From: Ceratopteris richardii
Lineage: Eukaryota; Streptophyta; Polypodiopsida; Polypodiales; Pteridaceae
Length of the DNA: 64,000 nucleotides
Assembly (NCBI GenBank): GCA_020310875.1
Contig: CM035430.1
Location: forward strand, 97,702,366 to 97,766,365
Direction of reading: 5' to 3'
Shown: in pieces, positions 43,804 to 57,455 of the stretch
Position numbering within the stretch: position 1 is the stretch's first letter
Layout of the letters: each line of letters starts with the position of its first letter
Made by a program: the position numbers and the translations under genes
Notes under the pieces: generated by a model
What the model was told of the DNA's origin: nothing
The model's input: the letters and a program-made list of their open reading frames with translations, nothing else
Databases searched by the model: none

Positions 43804-44144
43804 AGGTCGCCGCATCATCTAGGGCATCATCGACACCTCTCCGGTTGCAGTCTCAGAATCACACAAATTTTGGTGAGCATGCTCATCGTGTTTTTGAGAT
43901 CAAAACTGCTTCGCTTTGTGGTGCCGAAATCGCGATCTGAGCTGGTTTCGGCCTCTGAACGCACTATCGCAGCACTTGTGCAGGCTATTTCATCTTTTTG
44001 TGCTAAAGGTATATACCAGTTTTGGTTCACCAGTGTAAGCGTCTCGAAGTCTGCTACAGGTCTAACAAAATTTGCCTCGACAGTTTTGTTCAACTTTTTG
44101 AGATATAGTCAATTTTCTGCATTAAGGTATTTTAGTCACTGACC

Positions 44145-45050
44145 ATGGCTGAACGCAGTGATGTATTCCGTATGTTGGCTGTTGAGGATGAGTTCGATGG
44201 TACCAACTACCCATTATGGGCTTATATGATGCGACATGTATTGGTTATAAAAGGACTGTGGAACATTGTGCAGGGTGTTGAAAAACGTCCTATCAAACCT
44301 GCAACTGTTACAACTGCAGGTACTGAAGCTGATGCAGAAGGTGTCGAAGATGATGATATTTTGCATATTCCTTTTTATGCTGTGGTTTTTGTTTCACCTA
44401 CTGTAGAGAAAATTTGTTGGGATGGTAGAGATTCCTAGGCACATGCATTGATAGCTTTGTCTATCAAACGTGCCATTATTCCTCACATACACTCTTGCAG
44501 AAGAGCTAAGGATGTTTGGGATACACTTACCACATTGTTACAAGCTAAGAATGAGGCTCGTGTTGCTTACCCCTAAAACAGTTGGAGAGTGAGCACATGA
44601 ATGAAGGTGATTCTATGGATAGTTTTCTAACAAAGATCAAAGACTTGAAGGAACAGTTGATTTCTGCTGATGAGGTTATACCAGATAGCTCATTTGTATA
44701 GACTGTTCTCAATGGTCTTCCTGATTCATATCAGAGTTTTGCTTCTACTCTTCGTTTGATGATGAAAGGCAATCCAAATGCCTTGTCATTTGAGGAGTTA
44801 GTCTCTGTTCTGTTGGACGAAGATCAATCCAGGCACAACAGGTCCATTATGTGTGTTGCAGATTGGATTTCCTGGCTAGTCAGAAGGGCAAAAGAAAATG
44901 AAGCTCTTCAATTAGTAAGCAAAAATCTGCTAATTCTACACAATCGAAGAGAGAAGACAAAGAGGAAAAGAAATCAGAAAAGCAGAAATTGTTTTGTAAG
45001 TACTGTAAAGAAAATGATCATATCATAAATAACTATCCAAAACTCGCTGC
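44145..45050 (+). pseudogene. Copia-1 gag, broken
   Basis: ATG 44145 (MAERSDVFRMLAVEDEFDGT, then YPLWAYMM) opens gag. Stops are TAG at 44436 and about 44698, with a frameshift near 44573. The zinc knuckle at about 44992-45036 reads CKYCKENDHIINNY: the last cysteine is tyrosine, a G-to-A change that would abolish zinc binding. Confidence 0.88.
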
Positions 45051-46620
45051 TAAAGAGGCAAAGAAGGAAGAGGCTGGAATGGTTGTTGTAGAGGCCTCTA
45101 CACCAAAAATAGAGTCTTCTAACCTTGTGCAGAAAGAAGAATGGGCATTTACTATTGTTTGCAGTTTTGACCCATCTTTTCATGAGCAGTGCATGTTTGT
45201 AGTATACTCAGATGTTTGGTATTTTGATAGTGGGGCGACCAAACATATTACCTTGCAGTGCAGTTTCTTCTCTTCACTCGAGCTTTCCCCTACAAGGAAT
45301 ACTATTACATACACCAACAAATCCTCTTATCCTGATATGGAAGTTGGTAAGATCATTTTGACTATTGCTGATGGTAGTTCTTTCACTTTGTCAGATGCTT
45401 TGTTTGTGCTAGGGATCAAGAAAAATCGGTTATTAGTTTCTGCATTAGCCAAGATTGGCTTGGTTGTGAAATTTGTTGATGATAGGTGTATAGTTCATGA
45501 TTTGTCAAATGGCAATGTGATTATTGCTTCTGGCATTTTATGTCGTGGGCTGTATAAGCTCATAGACTATGAAAGATCTATAAATGATTTGGCATGTGCA
45601 GTACATGATTCTCAGACTATTTCAGATGCAAAGCTTTGGCATGCATGCTTTGGTCATCTGAATTTTGCTAGTTTGCTACGCCTGCATAAATCTGAAATGG
45701 TGTCCTCTTTGTCCAAACTTGAGGCACCTGGTAAACATATATGTGAAGGATTTTTTTTGGGCAAAATGCAACGTTCTTTCTTTCCAAAAGATGGTTTAGT
45801 TTGGGCTACTCAGAAATTATAGCTTGTACATAGTGATGTCTGTGGTCCTGTGCAGACACCCTCTTTTGGAAATTATCTTTACTTCGTGACTTTCATCGAT
45901 GATTTTTCCAGGCATGCATGGGTATATCCATTGAAGGCAAAGTCCGAAGTGTTCATGTGCTTCAAACAGTTTCTAGTTTTGGCTAAAAATCTGTCAGCAA
46001 ATAAAATGGGCACCCTCCGTTCTGATCGAGGGGGGAAATATATGTCTTCTGATTTTAATGCATTTTTTGTTGAACGTGGGATAAAACACGAGTGTATAGT
46101 GCCGTATACACCTCAACAGAATGGAGTTGCTGAACAAAAGAAAAGGTCACTCATGGAGATGGCGAGGTGTATGGTCAAGGGTCAGGCCTTACCACATAGT
46201 TTCTAGCTTCAGGCTGTTACGTGTGCAGCATATGTACTTAACAGGTGTCCCACTAAAGCACTGCAGTCTATCACTCCATATGAGGCTTGGCATGATTGCA
46301 AGCCATCTATTGCTCATCTCCATGTTTTTGGTTGTTTGGCATATGCATTAGTGCCTGAACAACATCGTAGAAAAATGGATGATAAAGCAGTAAAATCTAT
46401 TTTTAATGGGTACAGTTCTGAAAGTAAAGGCTATTGTCTATATCCTCCACATACTAAAAGCATTCTGGTTAGCCGTGATGTTGTTTTTGTGGAAGATGCT
46501 ATTCAGCCATTGCTTTCATGTACTAAGGAGACATCTGTTAGCTCCATAGACATGTATGATACTTTGCTGCCTCTTTTTACAGGTGGAATGGACAGTCTAG
46601 TGCTGGTCCTAATGAGGTAA
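45040..46620 (+). pseudogene. Copia-1 protease and integrase, broken
   Basis: The protease active site WYFDSGATKHIT lies at about 45219-45254. GAG-pre-integrase (LWHACFGHLNFASLLRL) is near 45636. The integrase core has LVHSDVCGP, TLRSDRGGKYMSSDF and PYTPQQNGVAEQKKRS: the D, D, E residues are present, but GGEY has become GGKY. Stops are TAG at 45820 and 46204; the frame is lost after about 46590. Confidence 0.9.
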
Positions 46621-46639
46621 CTTCTCAACCTTTGCAAGT

Positions 46640-48410
46640 TTCATGTGATGATGCAGATCATTTCATTTCTGATGCAGATTTACATGATGCATTTGTTGAT
46701 GAGAGAGATGATATTGAGTAGGCAAAAACTATGCCAAAATGGCTGGTGCAGACTTTGGGTGATAGCAAATTAGATGCACCTCTATCATATCATACTCGTT
46801 TAGGCTCTTAGAGTCCATCTTTTGCATCAGATCGCTATGATATGGCTGCATCTAGTCTCTTTGATGAGAATGAGCTCATTTTGTTTGATGAAGCACAAAA
46901 TTCAGAAAATTGGATGGCTGCTATGTAATCTGAATATGATGCTATAATGAAGAATTGTACTTGGTCTTTATGTGACTTGCCGCCTGGCAAGAAGGCCATT
47001 GGGACTAAGTGGGTATACAAGCTGAAGCGTAAGCCTGATGGTACAATTGACAGGTATAAGGTTTGGCTTGTTGCAAAGGGTTATGCACAAGAAAGAGGCT
47101 TTGATTTTGATGAGACCTTTGCACCTTCTTGCCGAATGACTACTGCTCGTAGCATCTGTGCACTTGCAACCCATCATGGTTGGAATGTATATCAGTTGGA
47201 TATCAAAAAAACATTTTTGAATGGTGACTTGCATGAAGAAGTGTATGTTTTTTAGCCCCGTGGATTTGTGCAGAAAGGGCATGAGAACCAAGTTTGCAGG
47301 TTAAAGAAGGCATTATATGGCTTAAAGAAAGCACCACGTGTTTGGTATGAAAAGATACATGCCTATCTGATTGCACATGGTTTTGAGAACAGTCAAACTA
47401 AAATCACCTTATATGTTAAGCGTGCTAATGATGTACTTCTAATCATTGTGGTTTATGTTGATGACATGCTGCTCACTGGTCCTCATGAGAGTCATATTGT
47501 TGATTTTAAGGCTGATTTACATGCCTCATTTGAGATGTCTGATTTGGGGCATTTGCATCACTATTTGGGCATTCAGTATATGCACGTTGGTGGTAGAATG
47601 GATTTGTGTCAAATGAAATATATTGACACATTATTGCAGCGTTTTGGCCTTGAAGACTGTAAACCTATTGCCACTCCTATGGAAACAAGTTTACGATTGA
47701 GTCTTCATGATGTTGGCGATGCATTTAATGTTGTTCTCTATCAGCAGGCTGTTGGATGCTTGATTTACTTATGCATTACGTGGCCAGATATTCAGTTTGC
47801 TGTCTCACAGATGAGAAAGTTTATGCATTGCCTAGGAGACAAGCATTGGCAGGCGATTAAGCGCATCTTTTGCTACTTGAGTGGTACTTATCTACTTGGG
47901 TTGTTTTATCCCAAGGGCGGATCACTACCGCCAGATTTGCATGCTTTTTTTGACTCTGATTGGGCTGGTTGCTATGACACTCGTGTGTCTGCTAGTGGCT
48001 TTTGCTTCATGCTTGGTAGCTCATCTATATCTTGGTTGAGCAAGAAACAGCCTACTGTGGCCACTTCTAGTTGTGAGGCTGAGTATAGGGCAGCTTTCAC
48101 AATGACTGTTGAGTGTGTGTGGCTCAGACGCCTTACGGCTAATTTGGGTGTTGGTCAGTCTTGTACCACCACCATCTTCACTGATAGTTAGAGCGCATTG
48201 GCAGTTGTGAGGAACCCTATGTTCCATGCTCGCACTAAGCACATTGAAGTGCATTATCATTATGTCAAGGAGAGGTTCTCTGCTAGGAAGATCAGCTTGG
48301 CATATGTGCCCACGCAGGAGAACATTGTAGAACTTTTCACGAAGGCTCTACCTAGGGAGAAGTTTGAAGCTTTCCGCAAAGCTTTGGGTTTGCTTCCTTT
48401 TGTGGAGTGA
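46640..48410 (+). pseudogene. Copia-1 reverse transcriptase and RNase H, broken
   Basis: RT_copia opens near 46910 (NWMAAM, TAA for CAA, SEYDAI). Motifs are KWVYKLKRKPDGTIDRYK, QLDIKKTFLNGDLHEEVYVF (Thr where Ala is usual), ALYGLKKAPR and an intact YVDDMLLTG (about 47455). RNase H has FDSDWAGC, SSCEAEYRA and ALPREKFEAFRKALGL. Stops are TAG at 47253 and 48189, TAG at 46720 and 46809; the natural end is TGA at 48408. Confidence 0.92.
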
Positions 48411-48473
48411 ATTCCACATAGCTTGGCACCTCCTTATACATGAGTGCAAGCTCCTTGTTCACCGCATCACTCT

Positions 48474-48484
48474 CAGGGGGGGTT
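48474..48484 (+). promoter_or_regulatory. Copia-1 polypurine tract
   Basis: AGGGGGGGTTT-type run directly before the 3' LTR; it primes plus-strand DNA synthesis. Confidence 0.8.
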
Positions 48485-48709
48485 TGTTGATATATTTAGG
48501 TAGTGATATGTGTGAACACACTAGGATGGACGGGGCACTTTTTTCCCTCTTTAGGAGGTCCCCCCCCCTTGTATATATGCCTATTGCCCTAACGGGCTAC
48601 TTATCTTTGTACATTCTAGTGGTAATACATTGAGTATTGTGTGTTGTGCTCCAAGCTTCTTCTTCTTCCTTGTGTTGTTTGCTGCTTCCACAGACGTCTA
48701 ACTCCAACA
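48485..48709 (+). repeat. Copia-1 3' LTR
   Basis: TGTTGATATATTTAGG to CTAACTCCAACA, 225 bases, pairing with 43561-43789. Confidence 0.95.
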
Positions 48710-49960
48710 ATGCTCCCGTGACACGACCGCACCGTGTCCCTCCAAGTCCTCCAATAGTGTAGTCAATCCATGACAATATCCATAGCCTCCTCCATTCGTG
48801 TTAGAGGATGATCCATTACCAGCTCCTGCAACAAATATACAAAACATTAGAGGAATATACATGACAAGCTTAACACAAACAAATTCTATAAACCAAATGG
48901 TACTTACAAACTTGTGATGCATTGTGTCATATCTGCCACTGCCCAAATGTGACAGTCCAACCATATCTAAATGTGTGGCTATGGCATCTCGTTGTTGGCG
49001 ATATTGGTTAGGACTCTACTACTGCTCGTCGCGAATCATATCCCACTCCTCAGCATCTAACCATACAAGCTTTGCTAAGCCTGCTTTGAAAGCATCACGA
49101 GCCTCGGATTGGCGATGGGACATAACTTTGCATGCGGTGTGTAGAATCCACTCTGAACTAACAAGAGGTTGCCCATGTGCTGGTCGGAACTCCTGATAAA
49201 TAATCTCTATGATATAATTCTTCCAATCTTTATCTTGTTCACTCGATTTCAACATGATAGAGTGTCCAAACTGTATGGAGCAAAGCTCTCGTATATGCTT
49301 ATGCATTACTTTTCCAGCTGTATCCATCATCGAAGCTCCATCTTAGATACTATATACCTTAGAGTCATCATGCTCATGAGCACCCCAAGGTGTACATGGT
49401 GTTCCACGTGGTGTACCACATGGCATACCTACATCTGAGGTACTCAGTCTAGGAGTAGAAGTGGGTGACACATGTCTGTGGCACTGCATCCACAATAACC
49501 ACCTCTTCCAGACCTACCTGTAGATCCACTCCTAGAACCTCCTACTCCAGAGCGTGACCTCAACCTACAAGACGGACTAGCACATGTATCACGCTGAGGT
49601 GTTGAACGCACATGTCTACTACTAGAGCTAGTAGGGGATGGCTGAAAAGATAGTCATGGTGGAGTCATATAGCTAGGAGACATACCTCGAGTGGGAGTAG
49701 CACCACCCGCACGAGTGACGCCGGCAAGAGTGACACCGAGAGGAGTGATACCGGTGGGAGTGAGGCTGGCAGAGTGAGATCGATAAGAGTTAGGTCGGCA
49801 AGAGTGAGGTTAGGGGGAGTGCTACCATGAGCGATCCAGTACTGTGACGCAACAACCATATATGCGGGAGATACTTGAGGTATGAACTCTAAGAAGTGCT
49901 CCTCTATCATGGAATGTGGAGTGACAAGAGTACTATCTCCCATCGTGCTTTGTAACAAAA
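48710..49960 (-). pseudogene. CACTA second gene (TNP1/Ptta-like?), interrupted by copia-1
   Basis: Exon sequence on the minus strand includes KDWKNYIIEIIYQEF, SEARDAFKAGLAKLVW and LDAEEWDMI (49330-49019), a stop, then RDAIATHLDMVGLSHLGSG. An 82-base intron with canonical ends, GTAAGT at 48907-48902 and TTGTTGCAG ending at 48826, precedes a Gly/Ser/Asn-rich end. Upstream (49960-49340) is Ser/Arg/Gly-rich in broken frames. Copia-1 inserted within the last few codons. By position it should be the accessory DNA-binding protein of the transposon; no domain is firmly recognised. Confidence 0.5.
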
Positions 49961-50067
49961 GAACTCAAATAATTATCATATGATAATTAGGTAATATAGA
50001 GAAATCGTAGTGTACAAAAGAACCTAGCAAAAAAATAAAAACAAATTAGTACATACAAGTGTTTGAT

Positions 50068-53000
50068 TCAAAACTCCTCTATTCTAGCATCCTCTTGGAG
50101 ATCCGATGCATAGAGAATATCTATATCTATATTGACGACTTGTAAATCACTTTGTATGCTAGTTTCTTCTTGATTATCATCTATTGCTTCATCCTGTATC
50201 TCCTCTTCTTCAAGGACCTCTTCTTCTCGAACAATGATCTCTTCCTCCTCAACTATCGAATGAATCTCAGAGTCCACTACAGATGGACTTTCTTCTACAT
50301 CCATGTTGTCACAAATTTTTTTGCTACGTGGGGCGACTTGTAAAACAAATAGCCACTCTGGTTCTTTAGAATCTGGTATAAAAACAACTTGCACAGAGCA
50401 TTCAAGAAGTACAAATATATCTCTTTCAATCATCCAAAATTTTATGGAGTTGACTTGAAGCAAACCACTTTTATCCCACCTCACTGTTGCATTTCTTCCA
50501 AAGGTGACTACTTTGAACCATTTCACATCAAAAACAATATAATCAAACTTCCTAAAGGATAGTTTCAAGATATCTTGAATCACTCCACAATAATCTAGCT
50601 AGCCTTCTTGAGCATTATCATCTCTTGCACTCGCTCTACTTTTTTGCAAAAAGTTCACCATCACCCCACTATCAAAAGTAGACCTATTTTTATCGATTCG
50701 TGCGATTCGAAACTGTCATCCATGAGATCATAGTGCAGCATATTTAGTATACTCCCAATCACATCCCTTTGTGAATTCCTCTTCTTCTTTAGAGATATCT
50801 TCACCTGCTGCCTTTGCTTGTGAAACCGTTATATCTGGCCATCTGCTCATTGGAAAGGGTGGAAGAGGTCAAAGACTTTCTGGAAGGGGTAAAAATCGAG
50901 TGGAACGACTCCTTTGAAACTGAGCTCTTTCCGTTGCGTTGGTCTCCTTAGCAAGCTCATACTTTTCGAACCACTTCTGCATAGGCTCAAAGTTAACTAT
51001 GAAAAACTTCATTGCCTTCTCTCTGAAAGCTACATCCATCTTTTTTTGCAGCCCTTTACCTTGTGGTTCATCGCCTATGAGATGAACATCTTCATCATCG
51101 CTCCATAAGCGAGGCATTTCTGGATCCGATATACGTAGAAACTCAATTATGAATACAATTGACTCTTGTACGAGCCATCCCTCTGCCATGCTACCCTCTG
51201 GACGTGCTCTCTATCGAAAAAACCCTTTTAATGTCTTCATAAAGCACTCTAAGAAGAACATCCATCGACTATGGACAATTCCTACTATTGCAACTTCATC
51301 TATCACATGAACCAATAAATGAAGCTGAATAGTGAGAATACTTGTGGGGAAGTATTTCTCTACCATACAAACAACCTCGGTAGCATTGAGTTTTGCACTC
51401 TCTATGCTAAGGATATTTATCTCTTTATAGGAGATCCACCATACTAAGGAACTAATTTTATAAATGGTTGTTCGCACATCCTCCAAAAGACAATCTTTTA
51501 AAGCTACAGGGAGCAAAAACTATAAAAACTTGTGCCAATCATGAGACTTGAGCCCTGCAAGATTGTCTTTAGACACCTCATGCATCCAGTAGGTGTCCAA
51601 AACTTTGAAATTATTTTCTTCACTTGTTGCTCTTCCATCCTACGAAGCACCCAAGGAGCTCTTGGTAACGATATTTTTCTGTTGGGCTTAGTAATTGCCC
51701 ACAACTCTTGCATATGAACTCACTCTTTTAAGTCCTCCCTTTGTGCTTTGCTTTATTTCTTTTCGATCAAAGTCTTCCAGAGAATCTCTCCCACATTCTT
51801 AAACATATGCATCGGGTCTACCAAATAATTGATCAATAATTCACTTCAATAAAGGAATTCATGAAAATGTGACAACCGTTTCATGCCAGTGATTGGAGTT
51901 TCTGAATCCCACCATTGTTTCCAATCGCTAGCTTTCATTTGGCGTTGCGTTTGTTGACCGATTTGTCCTTCATGTAAAACATGTCCATCAGGCAAATATC
52001 TATGGTGTCCTTCATAGATAGTTCTACGTAGTGCTTCGGAATAGCATGCTTTGAGTCGTGGTCCGGATAAGGGACAAGCATGGTAACCCGAAATCGACAA
52101 ACCTGAACATTCACCATAACCAGGCTAATCATGCATCATCCACATAATTATGCCTTGCACTCGCACGTCTCGTCTTCGTATAGGTTGAAACATGTCACAC
52201 ATAGTAATCCCATCCCATAAAATGCGTAGTTCTTCCACAAGTGGTGCAAGGTATACATCCATGTTTTTTACCTTATCCTTACCTAGCACAAGTATAAGAG
52301 CTAATAATAAATTACCTTTCTTTGTGGCTTGCCATGGTGGGATGTTATAATTGACCAAACATACAGGACATGTGCTCCATGAAGAGCAGTGTAAACCAAA
52401 TGGATTTACTCCATCCATAGCTAGGCCTAGACATATGTTTCAACGCTCACTAGCAAACTTTGGCCACTTACTATCTATGTATTTCCAAGCATCATAGTCA
52501 TTAGGCACTCTCATTACACCATCTGTAGTCCTACTCTTTGCATACCATGACATTAACTCAGCTATAGATTTGCATCTAAACATGGTTTTAATTCATGGAA
52601 TGATAAGAAAGTGGCGAAGAACCTTTGCGGGATTGCTTCGCGTACAAGGTCTTCTCTAAATCTATTTGCTCCAGACTTTGGACATATGTGCAGATTCTCA
52701 TACTCATTCTCAAAGAGGATGCAATCATTCGGACAAGCATGAATCTTAGTGTAGTCCATTCCAATGGATTGTAAATTTTTTTTTGCATTTCCACATGTTG
52801 GAGGCATGTCATTGCCCTCTGGCAAAAATTGATCTTTAAGAAGCCTGCAATAAGCAATTAGAACGATATTAGTAAATAAAGTTATTTTGATACAGCAATG
52901 AAAGTTTATTTCAAATCCACTTACTTGAACAATTTAGAGACACTACTATCTTACCATCCATAATGGATTGCACATTGAGCATCGCGAGTGACGCACGTAG

Positions 53001-53471
53001 TATATATATCTTTGTTCCATTGTATAGTGGTAAACGAGCTAGTCTTCGCATGTTTTCATATTCTTCATTGGCTTCTGATCATGGAAATTATGTTGTGTCC
53101 ATCAAACTCTTGTCAAAATCTTCTCCACCATCATGATCTTTGTCCATCTCATAAAATGCTTCGAGCATTTCTTCCATGTGTTCATTACGTGTAATGCTTT
53201 TAGTACCTGCTTGTACTTCTAACTCCTTTTTTGTTCTCTTTTGTCCACGAGAGGTTACTGGTGCAATGTCGTTTGGGTCCATCTACTCACCTGGGGGACC
53301 ATGCGAATGGTAGCATAGGTTTTGTAGTTGACTTTTATCAAAGGATCCATACTCTCTAACATGTGCAGTACAAATCCATTGTTTCCAATAAATTTGATAC
53401 TTGCACTGAGTGCAAGGACATGCCATTCTCTCCTTCGGATCCAAACTAGCCATCTGATACAATATGGACAT
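50068..53471 (-). pseudogene. CACTA transposase (TNP2 type, with Transpos_assoc and DUF4216 modules), broken
   Basis: The transposase cuts and moves the element. The Transpos_assoc part reads CPCTQCKYQIYWKQW and HSHGPPGE (53420-53285). An intron of 80 bases with GTAAGT at 52924-52919 and TTGCAG ending at 52845 joins LFK to LLKDQFLPEGN. The TNP2 core has GMDYTKIHACPNDCILF (52770), FGLHCSSWSTCPV and YNIPPWQATKKGN (52400-52310), DVYLAPLVEELRILW, and GHHRYLPDGH (52010). LLVHVIDEVAIVG..SRWMFF is near 51290, RSRSTRFLPLP near 50890 and DUF4216 (FDYIVFDVKWFKVV) near 50540. An acidic Glu-rich tail ends at 50068. Frame changes occur near 52130, 51840 and 51520, and stops near 51211 and 50584. Confidence 0.9.
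52845..52924 (-). other. Intron in the CACTA transposase gene
   Basis: Canonical GTAAGT donor and polypyrimidine-poor TTATTGCAG acceptor. Its removal keeps the conserved LLKD..LPEGN transition in frame. Confidence 0.65.
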
Positions 53472-53519
53472 TTTAGAATGTTTGATTTTTTATTAAACCT
53501 AACAATCATAATCCCAAAG

Positions 53520-53700
53520 ACTTAAACCTGAAATACTAAAACCTAAAGACCGAAAGACTTTAAAAAAACCTAAAACCCTAATTTTAAAGACCTAACCCTA
53601 AAATCATATTTTTTATATATGTCAAAAATCGTAAAGATTATTTTCTATATATCATAAAAAGCCTAAAAACCCTAAAACCCTTATGCATAATACTCTGATA
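53520..53700. repeat. Telobox-rich stretch
   Basis: Repeated CCTAAAACCCTAA and ACCTAACCCTAAAA words (plant telomere motif AAACCCTAA and variants) are scattered among AT-rich DNA. It is not a true telomere tract. It lies upstream of the CACTA transposase start. Confidence 0.6.
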
Positions 53701-53864
53701 AAAAACCTTAAAATTAATCCTATTTTTATATATTAATTATATATATTTAATTAATTTTTTAAAACACTAGCTCTTTTCATATTTGTTTATCTATATAATT
53801 ATCCTATTTTATATATATTTTATTTATATATTGAGATTTTTTTCTTAATTTTTTCTTTATATAA

Positions 53865-54758
<894 letters not shown>

Positions 54759-54773
54759 CTCCCCCCCTCTAGA
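54759..54773 (-). promoter_or_regulatory. Gypsy-2 polypurine tract
   Basis: The minus strand reads TCTAGAGGGGGGGAG, immediately before TGTTGATAGTG of the LTR. Confidence 0.85.
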
Positions 54774-55990
54774 GTCTGTCGTCCCTAACAGACCCTTGTT
54801 GTAGTGGTTATTCCATGTAGTACTCTGAGAGGTAGAGTTCCTCATGATTCCACCAGAGTGGTCTGTCTGTGACTTGTAGCAGGGTCAATTGTCCTTTTCT
54901 TCAGTTTCTAATTGCTAGCCTCTAGAAGTGTTGTTCCCGTTGCATGTAGCTCTTCTTTGGATTCGAGCCTAAATGTGTCGTTGTGAGCTTCCAAAAAATG
55001 CTAGTTGCTCAGAAGAGGTTTTCAGTGTTGATTTTGAGCAATTGTTGACCGTGAATTACTTCGTAGGTACCAATGTTGTAGCGTGGATGTCCGTGGATCT
55101 TCTAATCATATCTTTTACAATTTTTATGCCAAGTACTTGTAACCCATAATGAATGATGGGTAAGTGCATTAGTGCATGGGTTGGACGAAGAATGTGCCTT
55201 GTGCACGGCCATGCATACTTGGGAAATGCATTGGAAGAATTATGGTGCAAGAAGTTGGGTCTTGAGCTAAGTGCTCAAGGGTATGCTGACGAAGAGGTTT
55301 CCTAATCGATCATGGTTATAGTGTTGTTGAAGCATACAATTCTTACCATGGTGAAAGGTCCATCGATCTTCATCTCTTCATGTTGTACTTCCATCATGGT
55401 GATTGACCATTGGCTTGTCTTTCTTGTTGATGGATGTCCTTTCTGATGGTTCACTTTATGAGATTCTTCAAGCACACAGTCTGGTCTCTCCCTTTTTTTT
55501 TCTTTTTTCTTTTTTTTTCTCTCTTTTTTTTTGGTTGCTTGCGATGGCATAAAACAAGAAGAAAGAGGTTAGTATCAATAAAATATTTTACATATGGCAA
55601 GTGTGTCTCATGTGCGTGGGATTTCTCAATGGTGTCTATGCACGACCGTGGAATGTGGCCCTATATTAATGCATATTTTGGAAATGCATGACCTAAATGG
55701 TGCAAAAGATAAGGTTATGCCAAAGGCACATGGTTGTTGCTGGTCGAGGCTTCTGATGTTACTTGCAGACTTGATGCAATCTTTGTTTGGAGGTGTTGAT
55801 TGGATCTTGAAATGATGTAATCCTCCTTATAGGGATCCATTTTAGAATAGTAGTTGGCCTTATGGAGATTACCTCTAGCCTCTTCCTCTTTGGATGGTTG
55901 CTGAAACTTGGTGTCCAGCGTGGTTGGCTCTTTGGTTCTATGGAAGTTGCTGGTACTTTTGGCTTCCAAACCTATATCCTTGATGATTGA
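54774..55990 (-). other. Gypsy-2 3' untranslated or decayed coding region
   Basis: No continuous frame. Repeated words (GCACATGGTTG, GTGCAAAAGATAAGG) and a pyrimidine run at 55480-55530 are visible. If an ORF3 was once here it is not recognisable. Confidence 0.4.
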
Positions 55991-55999
55991 CTTCTTACT

Positions 56000-57030
56000 T
56001 TTGCCGAAGGGTTTAGTTTATCTTCTTTTGGTCTATGTGTGCGGTTCTTAACCTTTTCTCTCCTTGGCTTCTTTGTTGAGACCTTTTCCATGGTGGAGAG
56101 CCTAGGCCTTTGTGCATGTAAGAGTTCTTTGGGAACCCACATGTAATCGCCCTCATTGAGCTACAGATAATTCTTTTGGTACCCAAATTTGTTGGAGGTC
56201 TTCTCATTGAGCTGGCCGTGGTGGCTTGGTTCTTGTCTTCACATGGTTAGCTTGCTTGGGTGGGAATTGTGTTGGCAAGGCTGGTGGTTGCTCTCCTTTT
56301 TGTACCCAGATTTGCTTCATGCCTAGAACTACTGTACTCTTGAAGGCTCTTTGTCTATTTGATATACTGATTGTCTTGTACTATTTCGCTTGCATTTCAG
56401 GAAGAACTACTGCAGATGCTTTACTCCTCAAAAAAGAAGGAGGGTCTGCTTGCCTTTGCGACTCTCCTTCCCTGATTGAGTCCTTCTGGATCATAGAGCT
56501 TTTGACACATACAACATCTTGTTCGTGAAGATTAGTCTGAGAGGAACTAAGAGAGTGTGTGGTGCCATGATTTGTGAGCATGCAATTCTCCAATTCTAAT
56601 GTAATGCATTGTTCATGTACCCAAACTTGAAGAAGTTGACTTCATAGGTTCAAGTTGACCGCATGGTCATAAATCCAATCTTGACCCAAGACAAGTGGCT
56701 CTGTAAGATCCTCATCCTGACACACTAGCATTTTGAATTTCATTGGAACGTCTTGAAGGTAGATGGGAAGTTCCACCTCGCCCCAAACAAGGCGTTTCCA
56801 CACCTCCCAAACCTATGAGATAGGCTTCTATGGGCTTGATGTTCAATTGTAGGTCTTGGCAGTATGAAAGTCTAACTACACTAGTTGCTGCTCTTGAATC
56901 AACCAATGCTCTCACCGTCCTTACACTCTTTCCTTGTCCGACCTCTACGGTCACAAAGGGGCGTCGATCAATTATGCGAGAAGTAATTATACCCGATTTT
57001 TGGCACATGTCCATGTGATATTTTGAGTTG
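56000..57030 (-). pseudogene. Gypsy-2 second retropepsin (PR2) and W-x-P-K tail, broken
   Basis: Minus strand: VRALVDSRAATSVV (56895-56940; DSG changed to DSR by one G-to-A), LIGLGGVETP, then after a frame change MLVCQDEDLTEPLVLGQDWI at about 56680-56740. The gypsy-1 counterpart reads VLVCKDEDLIEDLILGQDWI. Further on, QIWVQKGEQ, QIWVPKEL and WVPKEL repeats (56320-56120) mirror the W-x-P-K words of gypsy-1. Loss of the active-site glycine and the frame change make it inactive. Confidence 0.78.
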
Positions 57031-57039
57031 ACATCTAGG

Positions 57040-57455
57040 CCTAGTCACCTTAACGTATTTTGCCTGATGTGCTCTCTAGCCTGTGCATGTGCTTCTTCAT
57101 TGACCCTCAACTCTTCCTCTTTTGGCTTCTTAGCTGTGTTGAGTCTCCTTAACATATCCTCTATAAGAGGTTCTTGATATAGTTTGAATCAGCATCCACT
57201 AATATAGTTTGGCAAGATGTCACCTTCCAAAGTGGCCAATTGAACCGTCCCGCTAGTGGAAATTCTATTAATGATCATGGGTCCATATCCTCTTTTTTCC
57301 AACTTACGGGCATGTTGCTTTAGCATATAAACAAGCACTAGATCTCCTTCTTTCAATCCTTTATCCTTGATGTGTGCATCAAAGTATGCCTTTTGTCTTT
57401 TCTTTGCAACATACATGCGTGCTGCTGCTCGTAGCCTCGTCTCACCTAAGTGTTC
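57040..57455 (-). pseudogene. Gypsy-2 integrase C-terminal tail
   Basis: KAYFDAHIKDKGLKEGDLVL and GPMIINRISTSGTVQLATL (57400-57225) are nearly the same as gypsy-1 at 28060-27890. A TGA at 57189 follows NYISGC, where gypsy-1 has arginine. The frame continues as a Glu/Arg-rich linker to PR2. Immediately upstream is the deletion junction. Confidence 0.85.

Larger units (their letters stand above)
43561..48709 (+). mobile_element. Complete Ty1/copia retrotransposon (copia-1), coding frame decayed
   Basis: 5149 bases with two LTRs (43561-43789, 48485-48709), PBS, PPT and a 5-bp target duplication, ATGCT, at 43556-43560 and 48710-48714. Domain order is gag, protease, integrase, RT, RNase H, as in copia. 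LTRs differ at roughly 20-25 positions, including a PPT-like C-run change, so the insertion is old. Fragments at 8418-10803 belong to the same family. Confidence 0.97.
48715..53540 (-). mobile_element. CACTA (En/Spm) DNA transposon, interrupted by copia-1
   Basis: Two minus-strand genes: a TNP2-type transposase (53471-50068) and a smaller second gene (49960-48710). The left part is cut by copia-1, so the element must continue left of 43560. Neither terminal inverted repeat was identified. The right flank (53520-53860) is AT-rich with telobox words. Confidence 0.85.
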
